From assembly GCA_019420405.1 (NCBI GenBank), contig JAHZHF010000018.1, positions 1-12,879 of the forward strand: a stretch of 12,879 nt of DNA, written 5' to 3'. How positions within the stretch are numbered: position 1 is the stretch's first letter; every line of letters begins with the position of its first letter. Made by a program: the position numbers and the translations under genes. This document shows, piece by piece, positions 1-6,392 of the stretch. A model generated the notes under the pieces. That model was not told the origin of the DNA. It ran no database searches and saw only the letters and a program-made list of their open reading frames with translations. The stretch is from Clostridiales bacterium (lineage in GTDB: Bacteria > Bacillota > Clostridia > Lachnospirales > Lachnospiraceae).

Positions 1-47
1 CGGACAGGATTCCCACCTGTTAAACATTACGCCCTCCTTGAGCGCAC
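1..47 (-). mobile_element. Possible 5' end of a group II intron (partial)
   Basis: Read on the minus strand, position 47 begins GUGCGCUCAAGGAGGGCGUA. GUGCG at the first bases is the hallmark of bacterial group II intron 5' ends, and from memory the following AGGG-GU segment resembles the start of domain I of the lactococcal LtrB intron. Next comes a hairpin, ACAGG/CCUGU (about positions 22-5) around a UGGGAAU loop, of the 'GGUGnnAAUCC' kind common in domain I. The rest, including any reverse transcriptase and the exon-binding sites, would lie outside the window. Other readings exist: an ATG at 27-25 has an AAGGAGGG site 4 bases upstream and could start a gene, and a longer open frame runs from 174. 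I favour the intron but cannot confirm it from 47 bases. Confidence 0.4.
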
Positions 48-154
48 GAGCGAAGTCCGGAGCCGTCCTCCATCCCCGCAGAATACGTTTTTGAAATATT
101 CCCTGTTTTCGGACGTTTTGCATCCGGACGTTAGTGAACTTTATAGCTGCACTC
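48..154 (-). other. Spacer downstream of the P-II gene
   Basis: This stretch lies between the P-II stop codon and the possible intron. A heptamer ACGTCCG occurs twice (about 132-126 and 117-111 on the minus strand). Further on, a GGAG/CTCC pair could form a small hairpin near 74-62. I see no convincing intrinsic terminator: no GC-rich stem is followed by a U run. All minus-strand frames are largely open here; one of them starts with an ATG at 174 inside the P-II gene and runs 58 codons off the edge, but its product is not recognisable. Confidence 0.4.
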
Positions 155-493
155 TTAAAGCGCCTCCACTCCATGATCTCCTGTCCTGATCCTGACAGCG
201 TCTTCTACATCATAGACGAAGATTTTACCGTCTCCGAAGTTACCTGTCTGGATCTCGTTTACTACCTGATCTATGATTGAAGGCGCCTGTTCGTCCGTTA
301 CAACGGTTTCTACCTTGATCTTGGGAAGGAGATTGATCGCATATACATACTGTTTTTTTACTTTTATGCTTCCTTTTTGATTGCCGCATCCCATTATATT
401 TACGATGTTCATTCCGTTTACATCGTTCTTGTTCAGAAGATCTTTCAGTTCTTCCAGCTTTTCCGGCTTGATAATAATTTCCAGTTTTTTCAT
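155..493 (-). CDS. P-II family nitrogen regulatory protein (GlnB/GlnK-like)
   Basis: Small trimeric signalling protein that binds ATP/ADP and 2-oxoglutarate and controls partner proteins through its T-loop. From the chosen start it is 112 residues and aligns with E. coli GlnB without gaps: Gln39 and Lys58 (effector pocket), G-D-G-K at 87-90, and Arg101/Arg103 in RIRTG (ATP pocket) are all in place. Tyr51, the residue uridylylated in enteric bacteria, is present. The T-loop, SIKVKKQYV at 42-50, is unusually basic and lacks the usual acidic residues and Tyr46. Two in-frame ATGs exist. The one at 502 directly abuts the AAAGGAGG site (503-510), while the one at 493 is 9 bases away and gives the canonical MKK start, so 493 is preferred. 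The frame is tightly coupled to hydA. Family assignment is firm; the partner is unknown. No amtB lies upstream in the window. Confidence 0.93.
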   Translation of the reverse strand: MKKLEIIIKPEKLEELKDLLNKNDVNGMNIVNIMGCGNQKGSIKVKKQYVYAINLLPKIKVETVVTDEQAPSIIDQVVNEIQTGNFGDGKIFVYDVEDAVRIRTGDHGVEAL

Positions 494-498
494 TCTTT

Positions 499-1875
499 TC
501 ATCCTCCTTTTCGTCTGCTTCTTTTTATGAATCTGCCGTCTCCCGGTGTGCCTTTATATACTCCATGGTCACAGATAAGTTTCCCTCTTAAATACGTCTG
601 CACCGGATAGCCGTGATACTGATATCCGTCCCAGATCGTGTGGTCGCATGCCGTATGTGTCGTCGTGCGGTCTGCTGTCACAGTCTCTGCCGGATCATAA
701 ATCACGATGTCAGCGTCCCTCCCGGGTTCCAGTTTCCCTTTCTCCGTGCATCCGAAGATCTCAGCCGGTTTCTCACAGCAGAGTTCCACAGCCCGGCTGT
801 AACTGATTTTCCCGTCATTGGCTGCTGAGAGCATATATGGGAATCGGTTTTCTATTCCTCCGCATCCATTTGGTATCTTTGTAAAGTCATCCTTCCCCCA
901 GTTTTTCTCTTCCAGGGTGAACGGACAGTGATCTGTTGCGATGGTATCAATCAGCCCGCTGCGGACTCCTTTCCAGAGCGCCTGTCTGCTCTCCTCTCCT
1001 TTTATCGGTGGAGAACAGACAAATTTAACTGCGTCTTCTCTTTTATATACGCTGCTGTTAAACTCCAGATAATGAGGACAGGTTTCCACATAGACCGGAT
1101 ATCCTTCATTCTTTGCCTCTGCCGCTGCCTTAAGGCCTTCCTTATTGTCCATATGTACAATATAGAGAGGTGCGTTCAGCTGCCTGGCAATCATGATCGC
1201 TCTTCTGTCCGCCTCGGCGGCGATGGCCTCTGGTCTGCTCATATAGTGATACCAGGGAGAAAGTTTCCCTTCCCTTTGAAATTTACTGACATAATAGTCA
1301 ATCATCCCGGCGTTTTCTGCATGTACAGCTGTTATGCCTCCTGTCTTTGCTGCCGCATCCATAATCCAGGCAAGCTGTTCATCGCTTACCATCAGGCCCT
1401 CGTTTCCATATACAAGATAACATTTAAAGCTGTTTACTCCATATGAAACTATATCTTCAAATTCCGACAAAACCCGATTATCCTCCATCAGATCTGTCAC
1501 AATGCAGTGCAGTGTATAATCAATACATGATTTTCCCTCATATGCTTGTCGTTTCTCCTCAACAGCCTCCAGAAGACGCATGCCCTTTTTCTGGGTTGCG
1601 AAATCAAACAGCGTTGTCACCCCGCCGAAAGCCGCGGCAAGGCTTCCCGAGGTTTCTGAATCACTTGACACGGTGCCGCCAAAGGGATCTGACATATGGG
1701 TATGGATGTCAACAGCCCCGGGGAGGACATACATACCGGATACATCTCTTATTTCTCTGCCGGAAGTATCCAGATCTGTGCCGACGGCTGTGATTTTCCC
1801 GCCGCTCACTTCAATATCCGCTTTATACATAGAAGATGCAGTCACAATGATACCGTTTTGAATAATAAAATCCAT
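499..1875 (-). CDS. hydA: Dihydropyrimidinase / D-hydantoinase family cyclic amidohydrolase
   Basis: Cytosolic binuclear metal enzyme that opens cyclic amides (dihydropyrimidines, hydantoins and possibly purine-derived rings such as allantoin-like compounds). Its 458 residues are a normal length. The complete ligand set is visible: His58 and His60 in DIHTHM, the probably carboxylated Lys151 in FKCYL, His185 in VHAEN, His241 in VHMD, and Asp315 in ATDHCPF. The C-terminal GKLEPGRDADIVIYDP strand is typical of the family. An AAGGAG site lies 11 bases before the ATG, just after a stem-loop at 1896-1921. It follows the preA-like gene after 60 bases, and its stop overlaps the first possible P-II ATG. 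Next to a PreA-like protein it fits the second step of a reductive route. HydA homologues also occur in anaerobic uric-acid clusters, so substrate choice between pyrimidine and purine products is open. Confidence 0.92.
   Translation of the reverse strand: MDFIIQNGIIVTASSMYKADIEVSGGKITAVGTDLDTSGREIRDVSGMYVLPGAVDIHTHMSDPFGGTVSSDSETSGSLAAAFGGVTTLFDFATQKKGMRLLEAVEEKRQAYEGKSCIDYTLHCIVTDLMEDNRVLSEFEDIVSYGVNSFKCYLVYGNEGLMVSDEQLAWIMDAAAKTGGITAVHAENAGMIDYYVSKFQREGKLSPWYHYMSRPEAIAAEADRRAIMIARQLNAPLYIVHMDNKEGLKAAAEAKNEGYPVYVETCPHYLEFNSSVYKREDAVKFVCSPPIKGEESRQALWKGVRSGLIDTIATDHCPFTLEEKNWGKDDFTKIPNGCGGIENRFPYMLSAANDGKISYSRAVELCCEKPAEIFGCTEKGKLEPGRDADIVIYDPAETVTADRTTTHTACDHTIWDGYQYHGYPVQTYLRGKLICDHGVYKGTPGDGRFIKRSRRKGG
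503..510 (-). promoter_or_regulatory. Ribosome binding site deciding the P-II start
   Basis: AAAGGAGG on the minus strand inside the last codons of hydA. It touches the first possible ATG (502-500) but sits 9 bases from the second (493-491), which argues for the second start and for translational coupling to hydA. Confidence 0.7.
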
Positions 1876-1895
1876 GCTGTTTACCGCTCCTTCCT

Positions 1896-1921
1896 TTCCC
1901 TCTCTTGATAAGAAAGGGGAA
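1896..1921 (-). promoter_or_regulatory. Stem-loop upstream of the hydA ribosome site
   Basis: On the minus strand UUCCC-(C)-UUUCUU, AUC, AAGAGA-GGGAA gives an 11-pair stem with one bulged C, one G-U pair and a three-base loop. It lies between the preA-like stop and hydA, just before AGGAAGGAG. No U run follows, so it is not a standard terminator. It could be an mRNA processing or stability element, or could influence access to the hydA ribosome site. Confidence 0.45.
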
Positions 1922-1935
1922 TATCATTTCAATCA

Positions 1936-3123
1936 TCATACCGTAGGCCTTATCTCAATGCAGTCCGCGGGGCAGACCGTCCGGCAGACGCCGCATCCTC
2001 TGCACTTTTCGGCCGCAAGAATCGGCAGTCCCCCTTCTCCTTTCGTCAGAGCTCCGAATCCGCAGTCCTGGCATGCCGTTATGCATGCGCCGCATTTTCT
2101 GCATTTCATTGTATCTGTGATATTGACTGCATTCCATCCGCGCTCCAGCTCATCCTGACTGACGATCGTATGAAGAGAACTTCCCCGGATCTCTTCCAGA
2201 GAACGGATCCCTTTCCTGTCCATATATGCGCTTAACCCGGCGCACAGTTTATCAATCATCCCGTATCCGTATCTGCTGACTGCAGTGCAGAGTTCTACAA
2301 TCCCGCATCCAAGCATCATAAACTCCAATGCGTCTTCGTATGTACTGATTCCGCCGACTCCGCAGACAGGGATCTTCACATTTTTACAGATCTGAGCTGC
2401 GCAGCCCAGGGCAATAGGCTTTACCGCCGGACCGGAGAGGCCGCCCAGAGCGGCTTTCCCATTTACATTCAGCTTCGGGAGCCCTGTCTCAATGTCAATT
2501 CCAATGAAGCTTTTCACTGTGTCAATTGCGCAGAGCGCATCTGCTCCTCCTGCCTCCGCAGCCTTAGCTATGCTGACAATGTCTGTCACATTCGGAGTCA
2601 GTTTTACAACCAGCGGTACGTCCTTCCTCAGGTGTTTCCGAATCATCTCTACACAGCCGGTCAGCGTCTGCGGATCAGCGGCCGGTATCTTTCCGGATTC
2701 ATTCCCCTGAGGACAGGAGACACTGCACTCGATCATATCAGCCCCTGCATCCGCCGCCTCCCGGACCATCCTGCTCCATTCCTCTTCCCTGGACGCCATA
2801 ATACTCGCCATCACGATCCTGTCCGGGAAATGCTTTTTCAGGCAGGTGATTTCCCGGCACAGCTCTTCCATCGTCTGCTGTGTACACAAGTCATAATTAT
2901 AGAACGCCATCTGCTTTCTCCCCATAAAGTCAAGCGCGCCCATATTCGGTTCTGCCAGGGTTCTCTGACGGCCGGCGGGTTCAATCGTCTTTAGCACTGC
3001 GCCTCCCCATCCGGCATGAAAAGCCCGCTCTACTTTCTCAAGGCTGTCCGAAGACGGAGACGCTGCAATCACATATGGGTTTATGAATTTCTTCCCGCAG
3101 AATGATATACTGATATCTGCCAT
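1936..3123 (-). CDS. preA: PreA-like dihydropyrimidine dehydrogenase subunit with 2x[4Fe-4S] ferredoxin domain
   Basis: 395 residues from the chosen start. Residues 1-320 form the FMN-binding dihydroorotate-dehydrogenase-like barrel, with KLTPNVTDIVSIAKAAEAGG closely matching dihydropyrimidine dehydrogenases, plus KPIAL and a C-GVGGI phosphate-binding region. The C-terminal domain carries two cluster motifs, Cys341-344-347-351 and Cys374-377-380-384 followed by Pro. In PreTA the partner PreT supplies NAD(P)H electrons; no PreT is in this window, so another donor is needed. Odd point: where mammalian DPD has its proton-donating Cys671 (GLACGQDP), this protein reads GKIPAADP (144-151), with no Cys. 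The start at 3123 is chosen for the AAAGGAGGAGGG site upstream; a GTG at 3213 lacks any site. Fold and cofactors are clear; the substrate is not. Confidence 0.87.
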   Translation of the reverse strand: MADISISFCGKKFINPYVIAASPSSDSLEKVERAFHAGWGGAVLKTIEPAGRQRTLAEPNMGALDFMGRKQMAFYNYDLCTQQTMEELCREITCLKKHFPDRIVMASIMASREEEWSRMVREAADAGADMIECSVSCPQGNESGKIPAADPQTLTGCVEMIRKHLRKDVPLVVKLTPNVTDIVSIAKAAEAGGADALCAIDTVKSFIGIDIETGLPKLNVNGKAALGGLSGPAVKPIALGCAAQICKNVKIPVCGVGGISTYEDALEFMMLGCGIVELCTAVSRYGYGMIDKLCAGLSAYMDRKGIRSLEEIRGSSLHTIVSQDELERGWNAVNITDTMKCRKCGACITACQDCGFGALTKGEGGLPILAAEKCRGCGVCRTVCPADCIEIRPTV

Positions 3124-3126
3124 ATG

Positions 3127-3138
3127 CCCTCCTCCTTT
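3127..3138 (-). promoter_or_regulatory. Strong ribosome binding site deciding the preA-like start
   Basis: AAAGGAGGAGGG on the minus strand, with its AGGAGG core 7 bases before the ATG at 3123-3121. It supports the 395-residue product over a form 30 residues longer that would start at a GTG at 3213. Confidence 0.75.
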
Positions 3139-3214
3139 CGTCTGTTTCATCTGTCTTTTTATCGGCCTGCTGCCCCGTGCGCTCCGGTGATATAGCCAGG
3201 TATTTATTTTCACT

Positions 3215-3976
3215 CTAGTTTTTTACGATACTTCTCAGCGCAAGGATCTTATCTATCACTTCCATCATCTTTCCCATCATGTAATCCAGAATCAGCCTGC
3301 CTCTCTCTGCAGACGCATTAAGCGGCTTTCCCATGGTTCCTCCCGGACTTAAGCGGTCTACGACCCAGCTGTTATAGAATGACTCAATATAAAGGGGCAC
3401 ATCCTCCGCCTTTTCCATATGGATAACCTGAGGATATTTATATAGAAGAAGTGATACTTCTATATCTCCTGCATGGATCTCACAGGCTGCGTCCATATCA
3501 GAAAGCTCAGGAACTTCATCGCACGTGGCATACAGCGCCGGCAGCTCCAGATTATAGATTTCAAGATTGTATTTCAGATTCAGCTCCTGAGAAAATCCAC
3601 TCAAAAGAGCGGTATTTCCCCCGTGTCCGTTTACGATAATCATTTTCCTGAAGCCATGCTTTGCAACAGATGCCGCGATATCATGAATCACAGAAAAATA
3701 TGTTGTCACAGAAAACGTAACTGTTCCCGGGAAATTCATGTGTTCGCAGCTCGTTCCGACTTTCAGGGCAGGCAGACAGAGGAACTCCATTCCCGTATTA
3801 TTTTCCTTTTTCTCCAGCTCTTCCATACACATCTGGAGGATGAAGTCATCTGTTCCGACCGGCAGATGCCTTCCGTGCTGTTCGATTGACGATACAGGCA
3901 GAATCAGATAACATTTCTCCTTATCCACTGCCTTAATCTCCTCCCATGTCAGTTCCACATAATTCCGATAAAACAT
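3215..3976 (-). CDS. Creatininase-family metal-dependent amidohydrolase
   Basis: 253 residues, the usual family size. Metal-binding positions are visible: Glu32 and His34 in SIEQHGRHLP, Asp43 in VGTDD, His118 in NGHGGN, and Glu173 in EIHAGDIEVS. True creatininase has NGHYEN with a second-metal Glu; this protein has Gly there, as in the wider branch that includes MftE and formamidopyrimidine-type deformylases. A creatinine substrate is therefore not supported. Hydrolysis of a small cyclic amide or of a formamide produced from an opened purine or pyrimidine ring is a reasonable inference. TAAGGAG lies about 11 bases before the ATG. It sits between an amidohydrolase (33-base gap) and the preA-like gene (91-base gap), clearly in the same operon. 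Confidence 0.85.
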   Translation of the reverse strand: MFYRNYVELTWEEIKAVDKEKCYLILPVSSIEQHGRHLPVGTDDFILQMCMEELEKKENNTGMEFLCLPALKVGTSCEHMNFPGTVTFSVTTYFSVIHDIAASVAKHGFRKMIIVNGHGGNTALLSGFSQELNLKYNLEIYNLELPALYATCDEVPELSDMDAACEIHAGDIEVSLLLYKYPQVIHMEKAEDVPLYIESFYNSWVVDRLSPGGTMGKPLNASAERGRLILDYMMGKMMEVIDKILALRSIVKN

Positions 3977-4009
3977 CTCTGCACCACTCCTTATATCAGT
4001 TTTCTGTCC

Positions 4010-5197
4010 TTAAAATAAAAATTCCCCGGCCTCAGTCACTTCTGTACCATCCAGGATAAAATAGTCGATGTCTGACGGCCCTGCCCGGTGGATAATGCCG
4101 GACTTTATGTTGTGGCTGAATCTGAAGTTCTCGCTGTCCGCCTTAACAGCAACAAAAGAAGCTGACTTTCCTTTTTCGATCGTGCCGTACATATCGTCTA
4201 TTTTCAGAGCCTTTGCCCCTCCAAGCGCCGCGGCCTTCAGGCATTCATCAGCGGGCATACAGTCCGGCTTCTCAGTCATCCCTCTGACCACCCGGCTGGC
4301 AGTATCCATCTCCCGGAACATATCAGGATTGGTAAACATCATATTGTCTGTACCGATCCCCCAGCTGATCCCGGCATCTGTAAACATATCAAGTTCCGGA
4401 AAACCGTCTCCTATAATCAGATTGGTCCGGGGACAGCAGACAATATTCACACCGTGTTCTTTCAGAAGACGTATATCCTTCCCGTCTGTATGGGTCAGAT
4501 GCACCATGAAATCTGCCTCAAATTCCAGCGCCCTCTCCACCTCTGATTTCCCGTACAGTTTCTTCGACCGGATATCGTCTTCCCTTCCTTCTGAAATATG
4601 AATGGAAAACAGCTTGTCGCGCGCAAGCCTGCGGATCAGCTTCATCCTCTCCCCGCTCACAGCCTCCAGTCTCCCCATACCGAATCCGTCAGATATCTCC
4701 AGGATTTCCCAGATCTCTCTCTCAAACTCCCGATCTTCCGCATCTGCCGGACAGGCCGGCCTTCCAAGGGCAAGGACATGAATCGGCAGCTCTCTCCCTG
4801 CATTGACAAGCGCCTTTACTCCATTGACACCGCCTTCGCGGTAATCTGCAGCCACAGCAATCCCGTGCCTCAGCATCTCAATCATTCCGCACCGGATCGT
4901 CTCTGTCAGCTCTTCTTCTGTAATACTGGCCAGATATTTATGTTTGAGTCCGTTCGGATATACCACCGCCTCTTCCAGTGTCAACCCGATCCCCAGTTCT
5001 TTGGCCCCGGTATCCCCCAGATGACAGTGGGAGTCTATAAACGCCGGTATGACATAATCTCCATGAAGATCCGTTCCGTTTTCATACTTTTTCTCCGTCA
5101 CCTCTACAATTCTGCCCTTGCTGACAACAATTGAAGCATTCGGAATCAGTTCAAAGTTCTTTCCATAAAAAACATTTGCATTTTTATATATTTTCAA
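4010..5197 (-). CDS. COG0402-type metal-dependent amidohydrolase/deaminase, TTG start
   Basis: 395 residues from the TTG. Cytosine-deaminase/chlorohydrolase fold with His57 and His59 in DSHCHLGD, His200 and Glu203 in FSIHISEG, His233 and His236 in VHLTHTD, and Asp284 in GTDN. These are the ligands of the one-metal deaminase branch. The N-terminal strand (KIYKNANVFYGKNFELIP) and C-terminal GTIEKGKSASFVAVKA are the usual composite beta domain. The start is set by GAGGAG (5204-5209), exactly 6 bases before TTG. An ATG at 5242 lies inside a hairpin arm and has no ribosome site. The family includes guanine, adenosine-derivative and cytosine deaminases; the substrate cannot be named, but a purine catabolite fits the neighbours. 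A weak TTG start behind a stem-loop suggests less product than from the lipoprotein gene upstream. Confidence 0.83.
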   Translation of the reverse strand: MKIYKNANVFYGKNFELIPNASIVVSKGRIVEVTEKKYENGTDLHGDYVIPAFIDSHCHLGDTGAKELGIGLTLEEAVVYPNGLKHKYLASITEEELTETIRCGMIEMLRHGIAVAADYREGGVNGVKALVNAGRELPIHVLALGRPACPADAEDREFEREIWEILEISDGFGMGRLEAVSGERMKLIRRLARDKLFSIHISEGREDDIRSKKLYGKSEVERALEFEADFMVHLTHTDGKDIRLLKEHGVNIVCCPRTNLIIGDGFPELDMFTDAGISWGIGTDNMMFTNPDMFREMDTASRVVRGMTEKPDCMPADECLKAAALGGAKALKIDDMYGTIEKGKSASFVAVKADSENFRFSHNIKSGIIHRAGPSDIDYFILDGTEVTEAGEFLF

Positions 5198-5203
5198 GAT
5201 AAT

Positions 5204-5209
5204 CTCCTC
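5204..5209 (-). promoter_or_regulatory. Ribosome binding site for the TTG-started amidohydrolase
   Basis: GAGGAG on the minus strand with the 6-base spacer ATTATC before TTG at 5197. This spacing decides the start over the ATG at 5242. Confidence 0.7.
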
Positions 5210-5214
5210 ACTGC

Positions 5215-5246
5215 AGTCATGGGATGCCCCAGGACATCCCATGACT
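5215..5246 (-). promoter_or_regulatory. Perfect 12-bp inverted repeat between lipoprotein and amidohydrolase genes
   Basis: Arms AGTCATGGGATG (5215-5226) and CATCCCATGACT (5235-5246) match perfectly around an 8-base loop. As RNA this is a stable stem-loop 55 bases after the lipoprotein stop and just before the next ribosome site. No U run follows, so read-through is expected. Such hairpins after binding-protein genes often protect the upstream message from 3' decay and so raise binding protein over downstream enzymes; here that is inference. Confidence 0.65.
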
Positions 5247-5301
5247 ATAAGCTTTTCAGATATTGTTCTTATCTTTCCGCCCCTCCGGGTCTTATCAGGA
5301 C

Positions 5302-6342
5302 CTATACCGTATCCTTATTCTCAACGACAAGTTCCCCGCTCTTAATCTGATCTACTACATCATTTACCTGATCCTGTACATCCTGCGGGACATTGTCGCC
5401 GAATTCACCGATGAACACAATCCCCTCTGTCATGCCCGGTGACCAGGAAGTACCGAACTGATCAGTGCCGACAACATCGATCACCTGCTCAATGGCTGCT
5501 CCTGTGTCTGCGATGCAGGAAGTGATCATCAGATCCGGCGCAAGATCTTTCTGGTCTGCGCCGTAACCGATGCACATTACATTGTTTTCCGTACATGCCT
5601 CAATCAGGCCAAGTCCTGTCGTGTCACATGAATGCATCAGTACATCCGCACCCTGCTCAATCATAGAAAGCGCAGCTTCATTTCCAAGTGCAGAGTCATC
5701 AAACGAACCTGACATAATCGAAATCACCTGGATCTCCGGATCGATATATGCAACGCCGTCTGTGAAGGCATTTCTGTCAGCGATCTGGCTTGCCTGTTCC
5801 ATTCCTCCCAGATATCCCACGATGTTGGACTCTGTCATAAGCGCTGCCGCCACGCCGCAGGCAAATGCGGCCTCATATTCTTTTGTATAGCAGAATCCGA
5901 GATTGTCCGGCGGCTCTACTCCATCGGGGCATTTATTCGTACAGAAAAAGTATGTGTCCGGATAGTCGCCGGCAACTGTTACCGCTGCTTCCGTAAACTC
6001 ACTTCCATGTCCGATGATCAGATCATATCCCTGATCCGCATAAGTTCTGAACGTTGTCTCAGCATCCGCTGTCGCAACACTTTCAGTATATGCCGTATCA
6101 TATCCTTCATCCGCAAGTTCCTCCACAGCCTCGTAAGCGAGCTGGCTCCATGACTGGTCAGTGATTACCCCGGGAAGAATCAACGCAATGGACTGAACTA
6201 ATCCTTCCGGTGCGGACGCATCGCTGCTTGAGCTGTCCTCACTTGATGATCCTGATGTATCGCTGCTCCCGCAGGCTGTCAGTCCGAAAGCAAAGACCGC
6301 TGCTGCAAAAAGTGCGACTGATTTCTTCATTAATTTCTTCAT
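5302..6342 (-). CDS. BMP-family substrate-binding lipoprotein of a purine/nucleoside ABC importer
   Basis: Extracytoplasmic receptor anchored in the membrane by a lipid. It has a basic N-terminus (MKKLMKK), a hydrophobic stretch at 9-22 and the lipobox LTAC with the lipidated Cys24. A Ser/Asp-rich flexible linker follows to about residue 45. The rest matches the BmpA/TmpC/PnrA-like fold: GVITDQSWSQ near the start, GGMEQASQIADRNAFTDGV in the middle, and GADQKDLAPDLMITS in the second lobe. 346 residues is typical. AAGGGAGA lies 5 bases before ATG 6342. It is encoded last of the four transporter genes and is followed by a strong stem-loop. Family members bind purine or pyrimidine nucleosides; with these neighbours a purine base, nucleoside or urate-like ligand is likely but unproven. 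Confidence 0.92.
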   Translation of the reverse strand: MKKLMKKSVALFAAAVFAFGLTACGSSDTSGSSSEDSSSSDASAPEGLVQSIALILPGVITDQSWSQLAYEAVEELADEGYDTAYTESVATADAETTFRTYADQGYDLIIGHGSEFTEAAVTVAGDYPDTYFFCTNKCPDGVEPPDNLGFCYTKEYEAAFACGVAAALMTESNIVGYLGGMEQASQIADRNAFTDGVAYIDPEIQVISIMSGSFDDSALGNEAALSMIEQGADVLMHSCDTTGLGLIEACTENNVMCIGYGADQKDLAPDLMITSCIADTGAAIEQVIDVVGTDQFGTSWSPGMTEGIVFIGEFGDNVPQDVQDQVNDVVDQIKSGELVVENKDTV

Positions 6343-6372
6343 AATAATCTCCCTTCTTTTCTTTTTATTTAT

Positions 6373-6392
6373 GTAATTATTTAAATAATTAC
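6373..6392. repeat. Perfect 20-bp AT-rich palindrome
   Basis: The half GTAATTATTT is followed directly by its exact reverse complement, AAATAATTAC. The palindrome covers the stop codon of the second permease (6389-6391) and ends 30 bases before the lipoprotein start. A hairpin would be weak because it lacks a loop and is AT-rich, so a protein-binding site is at least as likely as an RNA element. It may also be chance in an AT-rich gap. Confidence 0.5.

Noticed and set aside
1..27. A gene starting at ATG 27-25 (MFNRWESCP) with an AAGGAGGG site 4 bases upstream.
   Set aside because: Only nine codons are visible and no family is recognisable. The same bases fit a group II intron 5' end, where the purine-rich stretch is structural. 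Kept as an alternative reading only.
1..174. A 58-codon open frame from ATG 174, overlapping the P-II gene and running off the left edge.
   Set aside because: Its start lies inside the conserved P-II C-terminus, the product is Arg-rich and unrecognised, and it would pass through the putative intron. It may be chance; more sequence to the left is needed to judge it.
928..1446. A 172-codon open frame on the plus strand opposite hydA, and similar plus-strand frames elsewhere.
   Set aside because: These lie antisense to strongly conserved genes, show no recognisable domains and lack convincing ribosome sites. They are shadows of the real frames.
3124..3213. A 30-residue N-terminal extension of the PreA-like protein from a GTG at 3213.
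   Set aside because: No ribosome site precedes the GTG, the extension is not family-like, and a strong AAAGGAGGAGGG site fits the ATG at 3123.
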